In this document: piece after piece, positions 1-5,282 of the stretch | Position numbering within the stretch: the first letter of the stretch is position 1 | How the letters are laid out: every line of letters starts with the position of its first letter | Assembly: GCA_011620705.1 (NCBI GenBank) | Contig: WOYR01000121.1 | Coordinates: 1 to 6,661, forward strand | DNA from: Microbacteriaceae bacterium | Lineage (GTDB): Bacteria; Actinomycetota; Actinomycetes; Actinomycetales; Microbacteriaceae | Length of the DNA: 6,661 nucleotides | Direction of reading: 5' to 3' | Translations under genes and position numbers: made by a program | The notes under the pieces: generated by a model | What the model was told of the DNA's origin: nothing | The model's input: the letters and a program-made list of their open reading frames with translations, nothing else | The model's database searches: none

Positions 1-1
1 G

Positions 2-262
2 CCGACGACCGATTGCCCCATCGAGGTGGCCGGCGGGCTCATCCTTCACTCGGACCTCGGGTACCCGGCGGCGCGGATCGCGCTCGAGTACGAGGGGGAC
101 GAGCATCGCACGAACCGGCAGCGCTGGATGAGCGACATCCGTCGCCGAGAACTCATGGAGGACGCCGGATGGCGCGTCATCCGCGTCGTGCAGGTCGACC
201 TCGACGACCCGGCGGCTCTGATCGCGCGTCTGCGCCGCCTGCTGGCCGCCGGACCCCGCTGA
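2..262 (+). CDS. C-terminal part of a DUF559 / Vsr-like endonuclease-domain protein (5' end outside window)
   Basis: The reading frame is open from the left edge and ends at TGA 260-262, giving 86 residues of a longer protein. The visible part has the hallmarks of the DUF559 / restriction-endonuclease-like (Vsr-type) family common in Microbacteriaceae: a DLGYP segment, then ALEYEGDEHRT, then a basic helix (RQRWMSDIRRRELMEDAGW) and the strand WRVIRV. In the family the acidic residues of the EYEGD segment lie in the nuclease-like core. The full proteins are usually about 250-320 residues with a variable N-terminal part, so roughly the last third is seen here. A GTG at 26 could be read as a start, but it has no ribosome binding site, falls inside the conserved domain, and the frame continues upstream, so I treat the gene as truncated by the window. 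Nuclease activity and substrate are not established; many such copies are annotated only as endonuclease-domain proteins. Confidence 0.8.
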   Translation, partial: PTTDCPIEVAGGLILHSDLGYPAARIALEYEGDEHRTNRQRWMSDIRRRELMEDAGWRVIRVVQVDLDDPAALIARLRRLLAAGPR

Positions 263-269
263 CCAGCCA

Positions 270-326
270 CGATTCGTGCAATACCGCCGGAATCGCCTGG
301 CATGAGTGCCGGTTTCGCACGAATCG
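270..326. repeat. 17-bp imperfect inverted repeat downstream of the DUF559 gene
   Basis: Arms 270-286 and 310-326 match at 15 of 17 positions. The outer ten bases (CGATTCGTGC and GCACGAATCG) are perfect; mismatches fall at 280/316 and 282/314. The loop is 23 bases. It starts 8 bases after the DUF559 stop codon. There is no T-tract after the second arm, so it is not a typical intrinsic terminator, though it could still end or stabilise the transcript. It could also be a dispersed palindromic element. The pairing is directly visible; the role is unknown. Confidence 0.7.
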
Positions 327-330
327 GGAG

Positions 331-378
331 GGGCGGATCGTGCGGGGCGGATCGTGCGGGGCGGATCGTGCGGGGCGG
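331..378 (+). repeat. 14-bp tandem repeat, three perfect copies plus a 6-bp partial
   Basis: The unit GGGCGGATCGTGCG occurs without mismatch at 331-344, 345-358 and 359-372, followed by GGGCGG at 373-378. It begins 5 bases after the inverted repeat at 270-326. Each unit contains TCGTGC, the complement of GCACGA in the right arm of that inverted repeat, so alternative pairings are possible. A 14-bp unit is not a multiple of three, fitting non-coding DNA. It lies just upstream of the proposed promoter at 402-430 and may be a slippage-prone tract or a regulator-binding array. Confidence 0.9.
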
Positions 379-401
379 GGGAGCGGCGGCGGACGGGGCC
401 T

Positions 402-430
402 TTCAGCTCGCCGCGCCGGGTCGCTAGGCT
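402..430 (+). promoter_or_regulatory. Candidate housekeeping promoter for the gene starting at 459
   Basis: TAGGCT at 425-430 fits the actinobacterial -10 pattern TANNNT. It is preceded after 17 bp by TTCAGC at 402-407, a partial match (3 of 6) to the -35 consensus TTGACA. The predicted transcript start near 437 would leave a leader of about 22 nt, containing the strong Shine-Dalgarno site GAAGGAG at 444-450. The spacing is good but the -35 is weak, so this is a pattern match only. Confidence 0.45.
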
Positions 431-458
431 GGCAGCCACCAGCGAAGGAGCCGCACCC

Positions 459-1301
459 ATGAGTGACGAGACCCCCACCGCCGCATCCAGAAAGACCCGG
501 AAGGCGGATGCCGAGGCTCCCGTCGTCGATGACGCCTCCGCCGAGACGGCAGAGGCTCCCGTCGAGGTCACGGCCGCGGAGCCCGTCGAGACTCCTGCTG
601 CAGAGACTTCCGCTGCGGAGCCGGTGATCGTCGAGCCCGCAGCCCCGACCGAAGCCGTCCCGGCCGCAGAAGCCGTCCCGCCCGTCGAAGCCGTCCCGCC
701 CGTCGAACTCGCCGCGCCCGCGCCCGTCGCAGGACAGGTCGTGTACGTGACGGCGCCCGTCCCGCCGAAGCCCCGCGGCAACCGGGTCATCGGCTCGCTG
801 CTCGCCGTTCTCGGTGCGGTCATCTTCGCCGGCGTCTACGGCGTCGTCGCGGCTCTGATCATCGACCTGCAGTCGGGCGATCTGTTCGGCCCGGGCTTCG
901 GCTCCTTCCTGGGCAGCGCCTTCTTCTGGGTGCCCGGGGTGGTCTTCCTCGTCGGCTTGGTGCTGCTGACCCTGATCCTCAACCGCGCCGGCTGGTGGGC
1001 GCACGTGCTCGGCAGCCTGGTGCTCGCCATCGCGGTCTACTTCGGGATGATCGGTGTGCTGCTGCTCATCGGCAACGTCTTCCACGGCTCACCGGAGCCC
1101 ATCGCGTTCGCCCAGCTCGCGGTGAACCCCTGGGTGATCGCGGCCGCCATCGTCGCCCGCGAGGTCTCGATCTGGATCGGCCTGGCGATCGCCGCGCGCG
1201 GCCGCCGGGTCAGAGCCCGCAACGTCGAGTCGCGGGCCGCCTTCGACCGGGAGCAGGACGAGAAGAAGGCCGAGTATGAGCGGGGCAGCGGGGCCGCCTG
1301 A
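459..1301 (+). CDS. Unrecognised membrane protein with acidic Ala/Pro/Glu-rich N-terminus and four predicted TM segments
   Basis: I do not recognise this 280-residue protein. The start ATG 459 is chosen because GAAGGAG (444-450) lies 8 bases upstream and a candidate promoter sits at 402-430; longer in-frame starts would run through the tandem repeats. Residues 1 to about 105 are low-complexity, rich in Ala, Pro, Glu and Val, with a short basic patch (RKTRK, 11-15) and a six-residue repeat EAVPPV. Hydrophobic segments follow at about 110-135, 155-174, 183-208 and 218-246. The C-terminal tail of about 35 residues is strongly charged (RGRRVRARN, then REQDEKKAEYER) and probably cytoplasmic. With four segments the acidic N-terminus would also be cytoplasmic. 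There is no signal peptide and no catalytic motif I can name. The 3' end overlaps the next gene by 26 bp, so the two are probably translated together. Nothing in the protein links it to the pilus genes downstream. Confidence 0.85.
   Translation: MSDETPTAASRKTRKADAEAPVVDDASAETAEAPVEVTAAEPVETPAAETSAAEPVIVEPAAPTEAVPAAEAVPPVEAVPPVELAAPAPVAGQVVYVTAPVPPKPRGNRVIGSLLAVLGAVIFAGVYGVVAALIIDLQSGDLFGPGFGSFLGSAFFWVPGVVFLVGLVLLTLILNRAGWWAHVLGSLVLAIAVYFGMIGVLLLIGNVFHGSPEPIAFAQLAVNPWVIAAAIVAREVSIWIGLAIAARGRRVRARNVESRAAFDREQDEKKAEYERGSGAA
651..704 (+). repeat. Three 18-bp in-frame tandem repeats inside the membrane-protein gene
   Basis: The 18-bp unit GAAGCCGTCCCGCCCGTC is identical at 669-686 and 687-704, and a first copy at 651-668 differs only near its end (GGCCGCA in place of GCCCGTC). 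The units encode EAVPAA, EAVPPV and EAVPPV in the low-complexity N-terminus. The unit is a multiple of three, so copy-number change would lengthen or shorten the linker without a frameshift. Confidence 0.9.
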
Positions 1302-1710
1302 TCGTCCGCCGGTCCGGCCCCGCCGGGTCGAGCTGGCCATCGCGCTGTTCGTGACCGTGCTGTGGGGTTCGGTGGTGTTCGAGGTCGACGGGCTGCTCTC
1401 GGTGGTGCTGGATCGCGATCCCATCGGCGCAGCGGTGAGCCCGTACTACGGGATCCTCGCGCTGGTGCTCGCGGCGGTCCTGCTCTGGGTCGTGCTGGCC
1501 GGGACGGCTCGCAGCCCGACCCCGTGGTTCGGGACCCTCGCTGCCGCAGTCGGCGTGTACCTGGCGCTGGTGGCATCCGCCCTGCCGGTCGGACTGGTGC
1601 TGGTCGGCCAGCAGGCGGGGAGCCCGTTCGTCATCGCGGCGGCCCTGCTGGCAGCGCTGGCGGTGTTCGCGACCTGGGTGGTGATGCGGCGATGGGGGCC
1701 GTCGGAATGA
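1276..1710 (+). CDS. Unrecognised small membrane protein with four predicted TM segments
   Basis: The product has 144 residues and I cannot assign it to a named family. ATG 1276 lies inside the end of the preceding gene (26-bp overlap) with a purine-rich AGAAGAAGG site at 1261-1269, so translational coupling is likely. A short Pro/Arg-rich cytoplasmic-looking N-terminus (residues 1-17) is followed by hydrophobic segments at about 18-36, 57-77, 85-110 and 117-137, and a short basic end (RRWGPSE). The loop after the first segment carries acidic residues (E36, D38, D46, D48). Two segments contain Pro and Gly, but there is no recognisable transporter or enzyme motif. Pairing with the upstream four-segment protein suggests the two may act together, which is inference from gene order only. 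The gap to pilB is 154 bp, so this pair is probably a separate unit from the pilus genes. Confidence 0.8.
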   Translation: MSGAAGPPDRPPVRPRRVELAIALFVTVLWGSVVFEVDGLLSVVLDRDPIGAAVSPYYGILALVLAAVLLWVVLAGTARSPTPWFGTLAAAVGVYLALVASALPVGLVLVGQQAGSPFVIAAALLAALAVFATWVVMRRWGPSE

Positions 1711-1734
1711 GCATGCGGCGTCTATCCCCCGATT

Positions 1735-1749
1735 GCGGGACTGCCCCGC
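1735..1749 (+). terminator. Short GC-rich hairpin after the small membrane-protein gene; possible weak terminator
   Basis: GCGGG (1735-1739) pairs with CCCGC (1745-1749) around the loop ACTGC, 24 bases after the stop at 1710. No T-tract follows, so termination is doubtful. It may simply reflect high GC content. Confidence 0.25.
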
Positions 1750-1764
1750 CCCGCGGAACGCCCC

Positions 1765-1864
1765 TAACCTGACACTCTCAGGGGTTCGTCTTCCGCGACG
1801 AGTCCCAACCGTGCTGAGAACCGGGGGGAACTCAGCGCGTCCCGTGACACCGAGGGGGGTGCCC
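1765..1864 (+). promoter_or_regulatory. Structured leader of pilB: possible -10 box, two strong adjacent hairpins, Shine-Dalgarno site
   Basis: TAACCT at 1765-1770 fits the -10 pattern TANNNT, but no good -35 lies at the right distance. Two hairpins follow back to back. Hairpin A: arms 1781-1790 and 1797-1806, ten pairs including two G-U, with a six-base loop. Hairpin B: arms 1810-1818 and 1831-1839, nine pairs including one G-U, with a purine-rich loop AACCGGGGGGAA. They are separated by three bases. A smaller alternative stem, CCTGA/TCAGG (1768-1772 with 1778-1782), would compete with hairpin A. The real Shine-Dalgarno site GAGGGGGG is at about 1852-1859, before ATG 1865; the hairpin-B loop carries the same G-run. 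I do not recognise a known riboswitch consensus here, including the c-di-GMP classes. The pairings are seen; regulation is inferred. Confidence 0.45.
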
Positions 1865-3535
1865 ATGGCCTCCCTGTCCGAGATCCTGATCATCCGCGGG
1901 CTGATGCCCATCACGAGCCTCGACCAGGTCACCGGCGACCCCACCAGGGACGAGGCCCACGTCCGGGAGCTCGTCGAGGGCGGCGTCGTCAGCGAGAGCC
2001 AGGTGGCATCCGCCCGGGCCGCGCAACTCGGCCTGCCCTTCGTGGACCTCACCGACTACCCCATCGACCAGTCGGCGGTCTCCCTCGTCCCGGTGGCGCT
2101 GCTGCGCCGTCACGAGGTGCTGCCGATCGGCCGCGACGGCGATCGCCTGCTGCTCGCCATGGCCGACCCGCGCGACGTGCTGGCACTCGACGACATCCGT
2201 GCCGCCGTCAAGATGCAGGCGCGCCCGGTCGTCGCCGAGCGCAGCGACCTGCTCGCAGCGCTCGACCGCTTCGTCAGATCCGACAGCGAGCTCAGCGAGC
2301 TCACCGTCGCGATGGTCGAGGAGAACGCCCCGGCGAGCGGGGACCTCGTCCCCGTGTCCGAGCAGACCGAGGACGACGCGCCGATCGTGCGCTTCGTCAA
2401 CCTGCTCATCAGCCAGGCCATCCAGGACCATGCCTCCGACATCCACATCGAGCCGGGCGAGCACCAGTTGGGCGTGCGCTACCGCATCGACGGCGTGCTG
2501 CATGAGATGCAGAGCGCCCCCAAGAGCATCCAGAACGGCGTGATCTCGCGTCTCAAGATCATGAGCGAGATCGACATCGCCGAGCGCCGCAAGCCCCAGG
2601 ACGGCCGCATGTCGGTCGTGCATGCCGGCAACCGCATCGACCTCCGCGTCGCGACCCTGCCGACGGTGTACGGCGAGAAGGTCGTCATGCGGATCCTCGA
2701 CAACACCTCCTCTGCGCGCAACATCAGCGATCTGCACATGCTCGAGCACAACTTCAAGATGTACGAGACCTCGTACAAGAAGCCGCACGGCATGATCCTG
2801 GTGACCGGTCCGACCGGCTCGGGGAAGTCGACCACGCTGTACACGACCCTGCACGCGGTCGCCAAGCGCGAGATCAACGTCATCACGGTGGAGGACCCGG
2901 TGGAGACCCGGATGCCGGGCATCAACCAGGTGCAGGTGAACCCCAAGGCGGGCCTCACCTTCGCCAGCGCGCTGCGCTCGATCCTGCGATCCGACCCGGA
3001 TGTGGTGCTCATCGGCGAGATCCGGGACCAGGAGACCGCGCAGATCGCGATCGAGGCATCGCTCACCGGCCACCTCGTGCTCTCCACCCTCCACACCAAC
3101 TCGGCGCCCGCCGCCATCACCCGTCTCACCGAGATGGACATCGAACCGTTCCTGGTCGGGTCCTCCCTCGACTCGGTGGTCGCCCAGCGCCTCGCGCGCC
3201 GGCTCTGCGAGCGCTGCAAGGAGGGCTACCAGCACGACGGCAACGACCTCATGCGCCTGGGCTTCCCGATGGCCCCGGATGGCGGCGTCCCGCTGCTGTT
3301 CCGCCCCGTCGGATGCGTCGCCTGCAGCAACACCGGCTACCGGGGCCGGATCGCCCTGCACGAGGTGATGGTCGTGAACGAGGAGATCGAGCGGCTCGCC
3401 GTCGCACGGGCCTCGAACGCCGAGCTCACGCGCGCCGCGATCGCGAACGGCATGCTCACGCTCCGGCAGGACGGATGGGCGAAGGTCGCCCTGGGCTACA
3501 CCTCGATCGAAGAAGTGCTGCGCGTCGTCGCGTGA
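1865..3535 (+). CDS. pilB: Type IV pilus extension ATPase PilB (GspE/PilB family)
   Basis: PilB is the cytoplasmic hexameric ATPase that powers pilin polymerisation through the platform protein PilC. The product is 556 residues, normal for the family. ATG 1865 has GAGGGGGG 5 bases upstream; a longer frame from 1733 would only translate the leader. Domains in order: MshEN/GspE N-domain about 1-148; an acidic linker about 150-170; the N2 domain from about 172 with SDIHIEP at 191-197; then the RecA-like ATPase. Visible motifs are Walker A GPTGSGKST 315-323 (K321), Asp box VITVEDPVE 339-347, Walker B DVVLIGEIRD 379-388 (catalytic Glu 385), and His box TGHLVLSTLHT 401-411. A zinc-type tetracysteine (C448, C451, C484, C487) is typical of PilB/GspE and absent from PilT. 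The N-domain lacks the usual RLG start of the c-di-GMP-binding motif: the first copy reads SLSEILIIRGLM. pilT follows after 40 bp. Confidence 0.96.
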   Translation: MASLSEILIIRGLMPITSLDQVTGDPTRDEAHVRELVEGGVVSESQVASARAAQLGLPFVDLTDYPIDQSAVSLVPVALLRRHEVLPIGRDGDRLLLAMADPRDVLALDDIRAAVKMQARPVVAERSDLLAALDRFVRSDSELSELTVAMVEENAPASGDLVPVSEQTEDDAPIVRFVNLLISQAIQDHASDIHIEPGEHQLGVRYRIDGVLHEMQSAPKSIQNGVISRLKIMSEIDIAERRKPQDGRMSVVHAGNRIDLRVATLPTVYGEKVVMRILDNTSSARNISDLHMLEHNFKMYETSYKKPHGMILVTGPTGSGKSTTLYTTLHAVAKREINVITVEDPVETRMPGINQVQVNPKAGLTFASALRSILRSDPDVVLIGEIRDQETAQIAIEASLTGHLVLSTLHTNSAPAAITRLTEMDIEPFLVGSSLDSVVAQRLARRLCERCKEGYQHDGNDLMRLGFPMAPDGGVPLLFRPVGCVACSNTGYRGRIALHEVMVVNEEIERLAVARASNAELTRAAIANGMLTLRQDGWAKVALGYTSIEEVLRVVA

Positions 3536-3575
3536 CGCCGGCTGAGCAACGGACAGAAGAGCACCAGGGGGAACG

Positions 3576-5282
3576 ATGAGCGCCAACAAGCCGATCTGGG
3601 AGATCCCCATCTCCTCCGACGAGGAGATCGCACGTCTGGCCGCGGCCGCCGCGGCGGGAGCCCCTGCGCCGGCCGCTCCTGCTCCGGCTCCTGCCGCTCC
3701 CTATGCTCCTGCTCCCGCCGCTCCTGCTCCAGCTGGCCCAGCTCACGCCGCCGGAGCTGCCTACGAGCTTCCGGTCGACGCGCCCGCCGCCGTCCCGCGG
3801 GCGAGCCACGAGTCCTGGCCGCCGCCCGGCCAGCCGCCGGTGCCGCCGGCCCAGGCTTTTGTGCCCGCTGCCCCGGCTCCGACCGCCCCACCGATCGTCG
3901 AGGTGGCGGCCTCGGTCACCGCCCCGGTGCAGGATGCCGCGCCCGCCCCGGTCGCGCCGGCAGCCCCTGCCCCGGCTCCCGTCCAGCAGCCCGCCGCACT
4001 CTCGGTGCCGCTGCTCGCGCCGGAGCCCGAAGTTCCGGCCCCGGTGTTCCCGACCGTGCCGTCGGTGCCGCAGCCAGGAGGAGTCGCGCCCGCTCCCGTC
4101 CCCGCTGCCTCCGAGTTCAGCGCGATCTCGCCGCAGACCAGCAACGCCGATCCGGATGTCATCGCCGCCCTGCAGCAGGTGCTGTTCACCGGCGCCTCCG
4201 ACCTCCACATCACCGCCAACGCCGCGCCCATGCTGCGCGTCGACGGCGGGTTGAGCCCGGTGGCCGGAGCCTCGGTGTGGAGCGCCGACAAGGTGCGCGC
4301 CGCGCTCGTCTCCTTGCTCAGCAACGACCAGCTCGCCCGCTTCGAGGAGCAGCTCGAACTCGACATGGCCTACACCCTGTCGACCAGCGCCCGCTTCCGC
4401 GTGAACATGTACCAGCAGCGCGGTGCGATCGGTGCCGCCTTCCGGCTCATCCCGACCACGATCAAGACGCTCGAGCAGCTCGGCGTGCCCAATACGGTGG
4501 GGCGCTTCGCGACCCTGCCGCGCGGCCTGGTGCTCGTCACCGGCCCGACGGGCTCCGGCAAGTCGACCACCCTGGCGGCCCTGATCGACCTGGTGAACCG
4601 CACGCGCGCCGATCACATCGTCACGGTCGAGGACCCGATCGAGTTCATGCACGGCAACAAGCGCTCGCTGGTCAACCAGCGGGAGGTCGGCGCCGACACC
4701 CACAGCTTCGAGGCGGCGCTCAAGCACGTGCTCCGGCAGGACCCCGACGTCATCCTGGTCGGCGAGATGCGAGACCTGGAGACCATCTCCGTCGCGCTCA
4801 CCGCGGCCGAGACCGGCCATCTGGTGTTCGCCACGCTGCACACGCAGTCCGCGGCATCCACCATCGACCGCGTCATCGACGTCTACCCGCCGCACCAGCA
4901 GGACCAGGTGCGCACCCAGCTCAGCGCGACGCTGCAGGGCGTGGTCAGCCAGACCCTGGTGAAGAAGGCGACGGGCAGCGGCCGCGTCGTCGCCACCGAG
5001 GTGCTGGTGACCACGCCGGCCATCGCGAACCTGATCCGCGAGGGCAAGAGCTACCAGATCACCTCCTCGATGCAGGCCGGGCGCGAGCTCGGGATGCACA
5101 CCATGGACCAGCACCTGGCCGAGCTCGTCGACGAGGGCCAGATCACGCGCGACTCGGCCTTCGAGAAGGCGCAAGATCCAGAGACGCTCAGCCGTCTCAT
5201 CCAGCGCCAAGCGCCGGTTCAGCAGGCGCTGGCTTTCACCGATGAGGCCGCATACGCCTCGGCAGAGAGAGGACGCCACTGA
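3576..5282 (+). CDS. pilT: Type IV pilus retraction ATPase PilT with a ~190-residue Ala/Pro-rich N-terminal extension
   Basis: PilT drives pilus depolymerisation and retraction. The product has 568 residues; ordinary PilT has about 340-380. The extra length is all N-terminal: a short opening (WEIPISSDEEIARL, residues 8-21), then an Ala/Pro/Val-rich low-complexity stretch to about 189. The core begins near N190 and is canonical: GASDLHIT around D209, Walker A GPTGSGKST 323-331 (K329), Asp box VTVEDPIEF 349-357, Walker B DVILVGEMRD 391-400 (Glu 397), and His box TGHLVFATLHT 413-423. No zinc tetracysteine is present, which separates it from PilB. The signature AIRNLIRE reads AIANLIRE at 482-489 (Arg to Ala). 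ATG 3576 has AGGGGGAA at 3566-3573, and the whole extension is in frame with it, so the extension is probably translated. The stop overlaps the pilC start as TGATG. Some family members regulate or have other motor roles, but the pilB-pilT-pilC order favours the retraction motor. Confidence 0.94.
   Translation: MSANKPIWEIPISSDEEIARLAAAAAAGAPAPAAPAPAPAAPYAPAPAAPAPAGPAHAAGAAYELPVDAPAAVPRASHESWPPPGQPPVPPAQAFVPAAPAPTAPPIVEVAASVTAPVQDAAPAPVAPAAPAPAPVQQPAALSVPLLAPEPEVPAPVFPTVPSVPQPGGVAPAPVPAASEFSAISPQTSNADPDVIAALQQVLFTGASDLHITANAAPMLRVDGGLSPVAGASVWSADKVRAALVSLLSNDQLARFEEQLELDMAYTLSTSARFRVNMYQQRGAIGAAFRLIPTTIKTLEQLGVPNTVGRFATLPRGLVLVTGPTGSGKSTTLAALIDLVNRTRADHIVTVEDPIEFMHGNKRSLVNQREVGADTHSFEAALKHVLRQDPDVILVGEMRDLETISVALTAAETGHLVFATLHTQSAASTIDRVIDVYPPHQQDQVRTQLSATLQGVVSQTLVKKATGSGRVVATEVLVTTPAIANLIREGKSYQITSSMQAGRELGMHTMDQHLAELVDEGQITRDSAFEKAQDPETLSRLIQRQAPVQQALAFTDEAAYASAERGRH
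3675..3730 (+). repeat. In-frame GCTCCTGCTCC repeats in the pilT extension
   Basis: The 11-mer GCTCCTGCTCC occurs at 3675-3685, 3705-3715 and 3720-3730, spaced 30 and 15 bases apart, so always in the same frame (Ala-Pro-Ala-Pro). This tract uses GCT and CCT codons heavily, whereas the rest of the window prefers GCC/GCG and CCG/CCC. The pattern suggests local repeat expansion by slippage or recombination rather than ordinary codon drift. Confidence 0.85.

Noticed and set aside
331..378. CRISPR-like array
   Set aside because: The units are directly adjacent with no spacers and are only 14 bp long.
306..458. Longer start for the membrane protein from 306
   Set aside because: It would translate the inverted repeat and the 14-bp repeats, giving Gly/Arg/Ala-rich sequence; ATG 459 has GAAGGAG at ideal spacing.
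1755..1790. ECF-sigma promoter before pilB (GGAAC at 1755-1759 and CGTC at 1787-1790)
   Set aside because: The gap between elements is 27 bp, much longer than the usual 16-17 bp.
1733..1864. 44-residue N-terminal extension of PilB from a TTG at 1733
   Set aside because: No ribosome binding site before it, the sequence reads through the hairpin leader, and ATG 1865 has a strong Shine-Dalgarno site and begins at the expected edge of the N-domain.
1765..1864. c-di-GMP riboswitch in the pilB leader
   Set aside because: Attractive by context, but I do not see the conserved sequence blocks of class I or class II, so only an unclassified structured leader is claimed.
1832..3610. 592-codon open frame on the minus strand across pilB
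   Set aside because: Antisense shadow of pilB with biased His/Asp/Val composition and no recognisable domain.
3456..5279. 607-codon open frame on the minus strand across pilT
   Set aside because: Shadow of the GC-rich pilT coding strand: the product is His/Arg/Gly-rich without a fold-like pattern, while the plus strand encodes a complete PilT.
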